Origin: Henningerozyma blattae CBS 6284
Lineage: Eukaryota > Ascomycota > Saccharomycetes > Saccharomycetales > Saccharomycetaceae
Length of the DNA stretch: 64,000 nucleotides
Reading direction: 5' to 3'
Assembly: GCF_000315915.1 (NCBI RefSeq)
Contig: NC_020186.1
Location: 558,001-622,000 of the forward strand
Position 1 is the stretch's first letter. Each line of letters begins with the position of its first letter. Position numbers and translations under genes: made by a program. This document shows, one piece after another, positions 49,803 to 58,642 of the stretch. The notes beneath the pieces were generated by a model. The model saw only the letters and a list, made by a program, of their open reading frames with translations, had not been told where the DNA came from and ran no database searches.

Positions 49803-51885
49803 CTATCTTCGTCTTGTTATGGTTGTTATCTAGTTGGAATGGTCTTTTATTTAACATTGAAGGTGCACTTACTTTTCTTAAGTTGTATGGTTTGGAATTA
49901 GATTCTGTGGTGGCTGTCGTTGATGAAGAGGTAGTGGTGGTATGATTTATAACATTATTATTGATGTTATTATTATAATTAAAATTTGATGAAAGAGTCG
50001 GTTTCATTCTATCACGAATTATTGAATCACTTGAAGATCTCATAGTTGATGGTGTTTTATTTGAGATAGACGAAGATTGAGTAGGTTGAGCATAATTAGG
50101 AAATTTTCGTTCACCGATACTTATTCTACGTGATGATGTTGTGGAAGAATATGAAGATATAGGTCTATAATTGATATTTAAATAGGACGGTATATTAGAT
50201 TCGATGGCTTTCCTTAAGTTAGAAGCCAAATTGGATATTAATAAAGATTTTGCAATATCAGGACAACATTTGAAATAAAACCAAAAAGTGATTCTCATTT
50301 GTTCTCTTACTGACGTTTGAGGATCAGTGATCCCCTTTTTCAACCAATCTTCTATTGAATTATTTAAATTATCTAATTTTGAATCTTGGAAGTTTTTAGA
50401 TCCAAATTTAATTAAAAAAATTCGTAATAAAATTGATGAACAAGTTCTTGGTAATACTGTTTTTTCTGAGATTAAAGAATGTGATAATTGGAAAAGTTTC
50501 GAATTAAAATTATAATTAGCTACTAAAATTATTAATGCATGGAAAGAATTTTGTGAAGACATTTTTTTCGTTGAAGTTAATACCGATTTCAAAGTATTGA
50601 ATAAAGTTTCCACAATCTGTGAATCTAAATGATTGGCAAAAATATGTAAAATATCTTTAATTAATTGCAAAGTGTTTATCGATAAAGTTGTTCTCAATGA
50701 TAAAGCACCTTTTGATATTAATTCAAAAAATTGTAATTCTTTACAAATAGATAAGAATTCCATTGGATTATTTCTTGGAATTGTTCCAATCATAATTTCT
50801 CTAAATTTAACAATATTGGCATTCCTTAACTTCCAATTCTGCTCAGTTTCTTTTCTTTGATGGAAGGGGAGTAATAGATTGGCAAAATCTGTTTGTAAAT
50901 GGACGATTGACAAATAGTCTCTTGGTTTTATATCATGAGAAAGGTTTGATGGATTAAAATGGTTATTATTGGTTGTATTATTATTTAAAATATGTTTTAA
51001 ATCTTTAAATATTCTATCAAGTTCTGCATCTATATCAAAGATATCTTCTTCTTCCTCTGTTATTTGAGTTTGACTTTGTGATACTATTTGTTGATGATGA
51101 TTGAGTGGATTTTCTTCTTTTGTCTCTTCTTTTGTTTCTTCTATGGAATCAGGGAATAATAAATTTTTGGAGAAATCATTTGTAAGGTCTTTTAAAAATT
51201 CTAATTTTTGATCATTATCGTAATATTTATTTAAAATATCATGGATCAAGATAATGGCAAATATTTTTTTAATGCTATTAGCCACATATTTGTTGATATT
51301 ATTTAAAAAATTAACGAATATGGAACGGAATGAATTTAGAAAAATTAATGGGTCTCTATTATTTTTCTGATTAAATCTTGCTAATTCATCTATAATTAAT
51401 AAAGTGATTTGAGAAGTTTTAAATTCCATATTAATATTTTCATTTATAAATTTCAATTGTAAAGTTAAATGTTTTTTTAATGATGATTCTATGTAATAGG
51501 ACGAAACCAAATAAAGTGCCTCTAGTGCACCTAATGACGCAGACCAAATTTTCTTGTCGGTAGGATCAATGTTTAATAGATGTGACGTTATCGAAGAGAC
51601 TTTTTCTTGATTGAAAACTGAGGGTAATTGCATGGCCACCCTTTTAATTAAATAGCATAGGCATGAATGAGTTATGTTGGATAATTGTTTATTTGAATTG
51701 TCACTAGGTTTTGCATATTGATTTAATGAGAATAATAGTGCTTTAAAGTAATCTTCTATTTCATTTTGATTAACAAATTCTTTCTTGACATGAGCTTTAA
51801 ATTTTAACAAAATTGCGAATTTAGAATCTATTGATATCGTATCATTTGTCAATGTTTCTAGTAAATGGAATGTAGGAGGAACCAT
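47245..51885 (-). CDS. STU1: CLASP-family microtubule protein Stu1
   Basis: Microtubule plus-end and kinetochore protein that promotes spindle stability and kinetochore capture. It is 1546 residues, against 1513. An N-terminal TOG-like helical domain (about 1-250) and a second at about 330-580 (with NWKLRNANIVKFREIMIG, GTIPRNN, and TDPQTSVREQMRITFWFYF) are followed by a basic Ser-rich linker with RRISIGERKFPNYAQ, a run of 30 Asn at about residues 696-725, an acidic/polar stretch, and C-terminal helical repeats ending in SRKVLESLLVLE. The Asn run comes from a pure AAT repeat with one AAC. It is adjacent to POL12. Upstream lie a hexamer repeat and the synteny breakpoint. Confidence 0.95.
49711..49800. 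repeat. (AAT)30 coding trinucleotide repeat in STU1
   Basis: 90 bp of ATT on the + strand, read as 29 AAT and one AAC (49738-49740) Asn codons in STU1. It lies in the disordered linker between TOG domains and C-terminal region, so length change is probably tolerated. Confidence 0.95.
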
Positions 51886-51946
51886 TAATTCAAGGATATA
51901 TGTATTAGGATGGGGAATGTGTAAATCAAATTACAATAGGGAAAGT

Positions 51947-51976
51947 GTCAGCGTCAGCGTGAACGTAAACGTAAGC
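51947..51976. repeat. Five degenerate hexamers GTNARC upstream of STU1
   Basis: GTCAGC, GTCAGC, GTGAAC, GTAAAC, GTAAGC in exact 6 bp phase, 62-91 bp upstream of the STU1 ATG. It could be a decayed hexamer tandem repeat or a phased binding array. Confidence 0.8.
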
Positions 51977-52185
51977 GAAATGAATGGATGGTAGGGTAGG
52001 TAGAGAATAATTAATATAGTACAGGGTAAACAGGGTGTGTCAATGAATGATCAATAAATGATATAGTCTAAATGCTTTTTTGAAACAATGAATTTTTTTC
52101 TTAATAAAAAAATTTTCTATAATCGATGTGATTTTCCTTTTTACTTGTTTACCAATATAAAAGTTTAAAAAATAAAGATCTTTAA

Positions 52186-52191
52186 ACGCGT
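52186..52191. promoter_or_regulatory. MCB-type box upstream of STU1
   Basis: ACGCGT about 300 bp upstream of the STU1 start. Distance is at the edge of what is usual for a yeast promoter, so the role is uncertain. Confidence 0.35.
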
Positions 52192-52694
52192 TAGCATGGC
52201 CGCGGTTAAGAAAAACACGATTTCAAAAAAAATATAAAATAATAATAATATTTAGAGAATTAAATAGACAAAAAGAAGAGCTAGAATAAAAAAAATACAA
52301 ACCTTCATGGTACTAAAATTAGTCACGTGACATACCAGATGTAACAATTTTAAGCTTTGCTACTCCCAGTAGTGTATCTTTTTGGCTGCTAGTTTAATAC
52401 CAACTGTTTATTAAAATATACAACTATATATCTGAGCCTATGTAAGTTAAATATTATTATTATTACGTTCCGATTTGTTCACTATACACTTCCATCTTTT
52501 GTATTTCGTCCTTTTTGTTTTCTGGTTCTTACCTCTTTGTTCTACTTTAACCCTCTAGTTTATTCTTTTAGCTTTAGATTCTTAAATAGAATTTATGTTC
52601 ATGATTCACTTACTTGTTAATCTACATGTTAATTCCGTTATCACGTGATCCTGATCTATACACGTGACAAATTTAGCTCACACTATGTGAGCAC

Positions 52695-52700
52695 AAAAAA
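52695..52700 (-). terminator. Pol III terminator of tRNA-Gly
   Basis: Six T on the transcribed-sense minus strand, 6 nt after the tRNA-Gly 3' end; the only T-run serving the Ala-Gly tRNA pair. Confidence 0.85.
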
Positions 52701-52706
52701 TATAAT

Positions 52707-52777
52707 TGCGCAAGCCCGGAATCGAACCGGGGGCCCAACGATGGCAACGTTGGATTTTACCACTAAACCACTTGCGC
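52707..52777 (-). tRNA. tRNA-Gly (GCC)
   Basis: 71 nt, no intron, nearly or fully identical to S. cerevisiae tRNA-Gly(GCC). The acceptor stem is GCGCAAG/CTTGCGC, the anticodon loop TTGCCAT (anticodon GCC) sits in a CAACG/CGTTG stem, and the B box is GGTTCGATTCC. It lies 4 bp downstream of tRNA-Ala on the same strand and has a T6 terminator 6 nt after its end. The A-box equivalent is TGGTTTAGTGG. Confidence 0.97.
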
Positions 52778-52781
52778 TGAC

Positions 52782-52854
52782 TGGACGAGTCCGGAGTCGA
52801 ACCGAAGACCTCTCCCATGCTAAGGGAGCGTGCTACAAACTACGCCACACGCCC
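52782..52854 (-). tRNA. tRNA-Ala (AGC)
   Basis: 73 nt, no intron. The anticodon loop is TTAGCAT in a CTCCC/GGGAG stem, giving anticodon AGC (read as inosine). The acceptor stem GGGCGTG/CTCGTCC carries the G3-U70 wobble pair that identifies tRNA-Ala, and the B box is GGTTCGACTCC. It ends 4 bp before tRNA-Gly with no T-run between them, so transcription probably continues into tRNA-Gly. The D-loop reads TTTGTAG, differing slightly from the S. cerevisiae gene. Confidence 0.97.
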
Positions 52855-53243
52855 ATATATTTCTTGTTTGTTTGAGTTTAGAGTTGTCTTTTTTGTGTTA
52901 TTTTTATTGTTCATAAATGCTGGAATATGATTATATCATTTTCTATTAAGTGGTAAAAGACTTTATCACGTGACTTATTGTTTAAAATGTGTTTTTCTTT
53001 TTATATCGAAAAACACTATTTAAGAAATATATTCATTTTAGTTATAGTATTTACTATATATGTCTAAATAAAGTAATCGTCTTTACATCTTAAACACTGT
53101 ATAACAATGTCTAACTCTCTTGAATTCCAGTAGTATCTGCTCTAATTTTAGGCATATTTCACGTGATATGAGGTGAGGCTTTACACGACCAAAGTTTGCA
53201 GGGTAGTATGAAACTTTTATCCTTCAAAAAATAAGAAAAACAA
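52855..53243. other. Spacer tRNA-Ala to tRNA-Asn
   Basis: 389 bp between divergently transcribed tRNA genes, with two CACGTG sites (52967, 53160). No reading frame or LTR ends are recognised. Confidence 0.5.
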
Positions 53244-53317
53244 GACTCCATGGCCAAGCTGGTTAAGGCGTGCGACTGTTAATCGCAAGATCGAGAGTTC
53301 AATCCTCTCTGGGGTCG
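53244..53317 (+). tRNA. tRNA-Asn (GTT)
   Basis: 74 nt, no intron. The acceptor stem GACTCCA/TGGGGTC plus discriminator G, anticodon stem-loop with GTT in TGCGACTGTTAATCGCA, and T-arm GAGAG-TTCAATC-CTCTC closely match S. cerevisiae tRNA-Asn(GTT). Box B is AGTTCAATCCT. It is followed directly by a T6 terminator. Confidence 0.97.
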
Positions 53318-53323
53318 TTTTTT
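53318..53323 (+). terminator. Pol III terminator of tRNA-Asn
   Basis: Six T immediately after the discriminator base of tRNA-Asn. Confidence 0.9.
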
Positions 53324-54317
53324 GCTCGACACACAATAATCACGTGATATTAATTATTTTGTAGTGCTTTGTGGTTATGATAATAATTTTATAGTCTTAT
53401 ATTGAAGAATTGAACAGGTTTATAAGTTGTAGGAATATATTTTTTCTAGCCAAAAAAAAGAGAGGTTCATATTGTATTATTAGTAGCATTAGTAAATTAT
53501 AATAAAGACACAAACTAGTGGAAATGTGGGAAGTCTACTCTATATAAGAATCGTAGGTCTATTTATAGTAAGTGCTTAAACAGCGGATAATTTATGAGAT
53601 AATTATCTGAGATTTAGTTTTATTAGATGTCTAGGTAGAAACTAAATTACTCTTTCTTCAGTAGAATATCAAATTATTGAACTATTCATCATTGCAAAAA
53701 TACTACTCATTGTTGCAAGTTATTAATTCTTCAAATGAAACCTCAGCTGAGATAATATCCTCAGAGAAAATACTTACAGTTCATTCTAAGTGATATATAA
53801 GCCGTTCCTGCCTGAGTTGCAAAGATATGGTATAATAAACTGTCGTTATATTTTTCCGTATTAGATTAGTAAAGGTTAACTTGAAACTACCGAGAAATTA
53901 TTGGCGTTACATTATGTCTGGAAAAATATGATTTTAAAAGATAAAAAAGTTAAGATGGCATATAGTTAAATAGAAACGTTTCAATTAGCATTGTAGTCTT
54001 AATTTTCTTATTCATACCTCTTAAATCTAAAGCATAGGTTACCTACTTAACCCCCACAAAACGTTATATTGTATATTTCTTTCCTTTTTTTTTTCCAACC
54101 GATCTAGCTTCTTATCTATCCCCTAATTGGAAATATTTACTATTCTAAACATAGAGAATTAGTTTACAAGTGTTAAAAGCCTAATGACAATAAAACTTAA
54201 TTTCATCTAACTTTTCATTATACTGTGTTCCAATTATTACTACTCTTTAACTAACTGCTAATTCAATACTAATCTACCTGCGACATACATTTTTATGAAA
54301 CTTATTTTATTCCATCA
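53324..54317. other. Gene-free kilobase and PET111 leader
   Basis: 994 bp after tRNA-Asn. It holds one CACGTG (53341) and, in the 500 bp before PET111, a series of short upstream reading frames. A TATATAAG-like box occurs at 53539-53546 and another at 53795-53802. I looked for LTR ends flanking target-site duplications and did not find a convincing pair. Confidence 0.5.
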
Positions 54318-54321
54318 ATGA
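53827..54321 (+). promoter_or_regulatory. Short upstream ORFs in the PET111 leader
   Basis: Starting ATGs with short in-frame stops: 53827-53835 (2 codons), 53914-53931 (5 codons), 53928-53969 (13 codons), 54184-54210 (8 codons) and 54295-54321 (8 codons). The last one ends in TGA overlapping the PET111 ATG as ATGA (54318-54321). S. cerevisiae PET111 is known to have a long leader with several uORFs. Whether this transcript includes all five is unknown. Confidence 0.6.
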
Positions 54322-56819
54322 CTTCAACAAAGATTATATCGTTCGCTTTTTCAGGTCGAATACGAAGATCAATAAAGTCTAGATTATATTCCAAGATTTT
54401 ACTATCTTCAAGATATTATTCAGATAGCTCTAACAAGGGAACAGATCTCAAATTAGATGATTTCTTTTATTGGGTTCAAAATTCTTACCAAAATTTACCA
54501 GCTAATAACCAGACTATAGAAGACAAAAAAAAAGATGATTTACTACATAAAAATTTAGAAAATGATTCAACTCAAGCAATATTTCTAAAACCAGTTGCAG
54601 CAAAAGAGGAGAAGAAATTTACTATTATTCAAGATAAAAACTTTAACCACCAATGGTTTTCACAATTTAAAAGAGGTGATGTTAGAGAATTGACATTAAT
54701 CACTAAAATGTTAGAAGATGAAAAATTATTATTCTCAATTCCACAACTTTTTCAACTTCTAAAATCATATCAATATTTATGTTATTACAGAGAAATCCAT
54801 CAATTATACACTCTTTATAAACCTTATACCGATTTACTTCTGGAAGACCTTCCCACTGATAATAAAACTAAATATAAAGAATATTTGGAAATATTTTTAA
54901 AAGTAGAATATAAACTAAAGCATTATAAAATATGTGAAGAACTTTTCTCTGAATATATTCAATTTTCTGATGTTAAAACAGATATGATATCCATTGGGCT
55001 TGAGTCATTTATTCAAAATAATAATATTCAATTAGCATGTCAATTTTATATTCAAGCTCTTAATAATCCAGATACATTTCTTATGAATAATAAAACATTG
55101 TATCTTTTTTTAATAAATTTATTGAAATATTCTGATATATCCACAATGAATTTTGTATTTAATTTGTGGATTGAAAAAACAACTAATAATAGTAACAAAT
55201 ATAATCAAGACGAGATACACTGTCCAGACACTTTAATTCTACTTTTAATGCATAGAGCATTCATTCAAGCGAATGATATGGAAGGATTAAAATCATTTTT
55301 AAATCTGCCCATTGTGAAATCACTAGAATACATAAATTCAGCTGCTTTTGAAACGATTGAATTATCAAGAAAATTAAAAAAGTCGAAAATCGTCTCCCCA
55401 GGTTATATAAATGACACATTAATCAATGATCAGATTTCTAAATTGACCGAAAAGATAAAAAATGAACCAAGATGGATAAGGAAACGTATATATTATGAAT
55501 TAATAGCCACCTTTATTGATTTTGGTGATTTTTCTAAAGCTATTAATGTTGTTGATAAACTAGAATATGATCATGAACTAAGATACAATCGTCTATATTT
55601 CCCCTTATTGTCAACTTATTTTTTAAAAACTGGGAAATTTAACTCATTTCTCAAATTTTATGAAGGTATAAAGAATTCTCAAATTTCAGACCAGATTCAT
55701 TTAACTGATGAAATTTTAAACCAGTTTTGGGTAGCATTCAATAGGGAGTACCCATCTCTTTTACTTGAGATGCGCAATGAACTGCAACTTCTTTTGAACC
55801 GGGAAAAATATATGAAAAGTTTACCGTGGTTACATTCATTTACTGAAAGTTTATCTAGAGATCCAAAGAATCGTGATATGAAACCTTTTTGGAAGTCCAA
55901 AAATATTTTGTTAGATTATAAAAAATATGGGAAGGTGAAAAATCTATTACAAGAAAATAAAATTGAATCAATAAAGGAATATATATTGGAAGATTTTAGA
56001 CAAGGTACGAGGCCACATTTTTCGTATATTTATTCGATATTTAAGTTGTTTGCCAAATACAATCAGCCTAGCTTATCAGAATTATCAACGCATGCCTTAA
56101 AACGATACAACTATCATATTCCCTTAAAATATAAAATATTGCTATTACAACAAGAAATTAATAGTATAAAGAATTCTTCTGATGATTTTATTTCATTTTA
56201 TCAGATTAAACAATCGGTTATTAACAAAATCCAAAATTTTTATTCATTGAATAAGGAGAAATTTAACTTTCAAAACTATATTCAACTTGCCAATTTGGGT
56301 ACACACATCTATAAGACCCCAATTATTCTTCAAATAATTCAAGATTCGAAAGATAAACTAAATAAAGACAATAAGTTACATTGGTCATTGTACTATCTCA
56401 CAACTCTAAAGGTAAATGCAAAATTATTTCGTCCAAACCAATTTTACGAAATATTAAAAGATTGGAACACAAATATACAAAATAGTATTATTACTAAAGA
56501 AGATATTCGCGTTATTAAAAGAAATATTCATTTATTAGATAAACAAAATGAAAAGTTCAAAATAGAAACGGAATTAACACCTGAGCTGAGATCAAAAATT
56601 GATGAAGAAGTAAAGATTTTTAAACAGAATTACACTGAACGAAATATAACTGGTCTTGATAAAATGAAACAAATAATAACTTTTCTTGAGTCCTGGCTTG
56701 ATAAAGAAGTTGATTTCTATTTAGCATTGAAAGAAAAAAGAAAAGGAGAACTCCTCTCGGATAGCAATAATGATTTAAATATTCAAGACGATGAAATTAC
56801 TGTAAATAGTTTGCATTAA
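54318..56819 (+). CDS. PET111: COX2 mRNA translational activator Pet111
   Basis: Mitochondrial inner-membrane-associated protein that specifically activates translation of mitochondrial COX2 mRNA through its 5' leader. It is 833 residues, against 800 in S. cerevisiae. The N terminus (MTSTKIISFAFSGRIRRSIKS) is a strong mitochondrial presequence, rich in Arg, Lys and Ser. Similarity to Pet111 is clear in LLFSIPQLFQLLKSYQYL, HYKICEELFSEYIQ and the MISIGLESFIQNNNIQLA block. The whole protein is helical with PPR-like pairs but no canonical PPR array. Its start codon overlaps the stop of a short uORF. It is the first gene right of the synteny switch; the S. cerevisiae gene is YMR257C. Confidence 0.92.
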   Translation: MTSTKIISFAFSGRIRRSIKSRLYSKILLSSRYYSDSSNKGTDLKLDDFFYWVQNSYQNLPANNQTIEDKKKDDLLHKNLENDSTQAIFLKPVAAKEEKKFTIIQDKNFNHQWFSQFKRGDVRELTLITKMLEDEKLLFSIPQLFQLLKSYQYLCYYREIHQLYTLYKPYTDLLLEDLPTDNKTKYKEYLEIFLKVEYKLKHYKICEELFSEYIQFSDVKTDMISIGLESFIQNNNIQLACQFYIQALNNPDTFLMNNKTLYLFLINLLKYSDISTMNFVFNLWIEKTTNNSNKYNQDEIHCPDTLILLLMHRAFIQANDMEGLKSFLNLPIVKSLEYINSAAFETIELSRKLKKSKIVSPGYINDTLINDQISKLTEKIKNEPRWIRKRIYYELIATFIDFGDFSKAINVVDKLEYDHELRYNRLYFPLLSTYFLKTGKFNSFLKFYEGIKNSQISDQIHLTDEILNQFWVAFNREYPSLLLEMRNELQLLLNREKYMKSLPWLHSFTESLSRDPKNRDMKPFWKSKNILLDYKKYGKVKNLLQENKIESIKEYILEDFRQGTRPHFSYIYSIFKLFAKYNQPSLSELSTHALKRYNYHIPLKYKILLLQQEINSIKNSSDDFISFYQIKQSVINKIQNFYSLNKEKFNFQNYIQLANLGTHIYKTPIILQIIQDSKDKLNKDNKLHWSLYYLTTLKVNAKLFRPNQFYEILKDWNTNIQNSIITKEDIRVIKRNIHLLDKQNEKFKIETELTPELRSKIDEEVKIFKQNYTERNITGLDKMKQIITFLESWLDKEVDFYLALKEKRKGELLSDSNNDLNIQDDEITVNSLH

Positions 56820-57205
56820 ATATATATATTTATAATAACGTTATATATACTCTGCATTTATTAGAAAAAAAAAAAAAAAAACAAAAAACAAGAAAAGCTT
56901 GTAAGATAACCTTTTGTTATATTTATAGCATATGATTTTTCATTATATTTGCCATTATCCTATTAGATTTTATTAAGCGGAAAATTAAATAATTTTGCAA
57001 AAAAAAAAAAGGATGATTAAAATAGTGAAAGGAATTATAAATATATATATATATATCAGGTTAGTGAATTTATTGAAGCTACAGGTATTGCAGAATTTAC
57101 TTTATACTGTACTAAATATTATTGTATAATATTATTTCTTTAAAAAAAATTTTTTTCCAATCAGTTAAAGATAAATTTCTACATATTTTGAGTGTGTTAT
57201 TTAAG
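56820..57205. other. Spacer PET111-PSH1
   Basis: 386 bp with A-runs at 56865-56880 and 57000-57010 and an AT dinucleotide stretch at about 57041-57057. COX7 and GFD1, which neighbour PET111 in S. cerevisiae, are not found here. Confidence 0.5.
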
Positions 57206-58642
57206 ATGAGTGGATTATTACATACTTCGTTAATCCAGCGAAGTAAAAAGACCAAAAATAAGTTGTTAATACAAATACTAGATTCAACTGTTTGCTCAAT
57301 ATGCCAAGATTATATGTTTGTACCGATGGTAACCCCCTGTGGCCACTCATTCTGTTACGGTTGTTTGTGCAGTTGGTTCAGTAGTAGTAATGTTGATGGA
57401 TTAAGTTGTCCGCATTGTAGAACCAGTATAACAAGTGCACCATATTTTAATTCAACTTTAAAACAGTGGCTGGAGATATTTTTAGATACATTGGATGATA
57501 ATGACAAAATTAAAGATATATTTAAATCAATGACAGAAGGTAAGGAAGAGAGTTTCAAGAAATATCAAAAGGATAAAAATAATGATCAATTGTACAATGG
57601 TGTCTTCAGTGAAACAGCATTAGCTGTAATTGATGAAGATGATGATGGAATTGCCCGCTGTAGTAATTGTCATTGGGAATTGGATCCTGACTTTGAAGAA
57701 GGAGGTAACGTATGTCCTCATTGTAATACTAGAATTAGAAATCATGTTACATCTACAAGCACAAATGTAAGAACTGAAGGATTTCAAAGTAGTGAATATA
57801 GTGAAGATGAGCTAGAGCAATTACAAGATGATATAACTAGACAACGCGAGCCTAGTGAAGACAGTAATAATAATATTAATAATGGTAATGCAGATAATGA
57901 AGAATCTCCAAATCGTAAATCAATTACTAATATCTTTGATGATAAAGCCAGCGAAGATGATGAATATTATAGTTCTGAGATAGATGCACCAAGTACTACT
58001 AAGTTTCGTCCCAAAACGAATAAATTTGGTTGGAAGGCTAATATATATAAGCAAAGAACTACTTCATATAATGATGAAGCTGGTATAAATGACGAGCTGG
58101 ACATGGATTCTGATTTGGCTGATTTTATTGCTGATGATGATGAAATTGAAGTGGAAGAGCTTGATGATAACGAAGATGAAATCGATGGGATAAGGATTAA
58201 ACATAGAACACCTTCTAACGATGGATATGAAGTCACAGATGGATTTTCAGATGACGATGATGATAACCAAGAAACACTGGGACCATTATCAAATAAAGAG
58301 GATATGCTAAATGAATCTGAATCTCATGATAGCGAGTATTATGAGCGTAATCATTCAGGGTTTGTAAGTGGTGATAGTCTAGATGATAGTGCTGAAGTTC
58401 AGGAATTGATGAAGAGAAGATCAAGGAAAAGAATCATTGAAGATGATGAGGATGATGAAGTGGAAGAAATTGGAAGTAAAAAGATTGCTAGTAAGACTAC
58501 CACCAAATCAGATGATAACCAGGATTTGGAAAAATCAGACTCGGATATCATGGATTTACTTGATGGGAATCAAACTTCAAATAATTCTTCTAAAAGACAA
58601 CGACGTTATAAAGTAGTGGTACCGGACAGTGATGAAGATTGA
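57206..58642 (+). CDS. PSH1: RING E3 ubiquitin ligase Psh1
   Basis: E3 ligase that ubiquitinates mislocalised centromeric histone Cse4 (CENP-A) for degradation. The start is ATG at 57206 (MSGLLHTS); the frame runs 28 codons further up but only to a TTG. It is 478 residues, against 406. A C3HC4 RING begins at C30 (CSICQDY, CGHSFCYGCLCSWF, CPHCRTS). A second zinc cluster at about C152 has CSNCHWELDP and CPHCNTRIRN. The rest is strongly acidic, with many Asp/Glu runs (LADFIADDDEIEVEE) and the conserved SGFVSGDSLDD. It closes with a basic patch then VVPDSDED. S. cerevisiae homologue YOL054W. Confidence 0.96.
   Translation: MSGLLHTSLIQRSKKTKNKLLIQILDSTVCSICQDYMFVPMVTPCGHSFCYGCLCSWFSSSNVDGLSCPHCRTSITSAPYFNSTLKQWLEIFLDTLDDNDKIKDIFKSMTEGKEESFKKYQKDKNNDQLYNGVFSETALAVIDEDDDGIARCSNCHWELDPDFEEGGNVCPHCNTRIRNHVTSTSTNVRTEGFQSSEYSEDELEQLQDDITRQREPSEDSNNNINNGNADNEESPNRKSITNIFDDKASEDDEYYSSEIDAPSTTKFRPKTNKFGWKANIYKQRTTSYNDEAGINDELDMDSDLADFIADDDEIEVEELDDNEDEIDGIRIKHRTPSNDGYEVTDGFSDDDDDNQETLGPLSNKEDMLNESESHDSEYYERNHSGFVSGDSLDDSAEVQELMKRRSRKRIIEDDEDDEVEEIGSKKIASKTTTKSDDNQDLEKSDSDIMDLLDGNQTSNNSSKRQRRYKVVVPDSDED

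Larger units (their letters stand above)
51886..52706. other. Spacer upstream of STU1 to the tRNA pair
   Basis: 821 bp. It holds five degenerate hexamers at 51947-51976 close to STU1, an MCB-type ACGCGT at 52186-52191, and three CACGTG sites (52324, 52642, 52661). No protein-coding gene is seen. Confidence 0.6.
52323..53347. promoter_or_regulatory. Cluster of six CACGTG (Cbf1/bHLH) sites
   Basis: CACGTG at 52324, 52642, 52661, 52967, 53160 and 53341; five of the six read TCACGTGA. They surround the three tRNA genes. Elsewhere in the 64 kb I found only three others (1856, 28298, 62413). The core is bound by Cbf1, Pho4, Tye7 and relatives; Cbf1 also binds centromere element I. No function is proven. 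Confidence 0.7.

Noticed and set aside
49692..49945. Poly-Tyr and poly-Leu open frames on the + strand
   Set aside because: These are antisense readings of the STU1 AAT repeat.
52323..53346. Point centromere suggested by TCACGTG (CDEI-like) sites
   Set aside because: No CDEIII-like TTTCCGAA element lies at the expected 80-120 bp distance on either side of any of the six sites, and the spacers are not uniformly A/T. Nearby homologues are not centromere-linked genes in S. cerevisiae.
53400..53950. Possible solo LTR downstream of tRNA-Asn
   Set aside because: It has TATA-like boxes and lies near a tRNA, but I found no TG...CA ends, no short target-site duplication and no match to a known Ty LTR. 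A search against yeast LTR libraries would decide.
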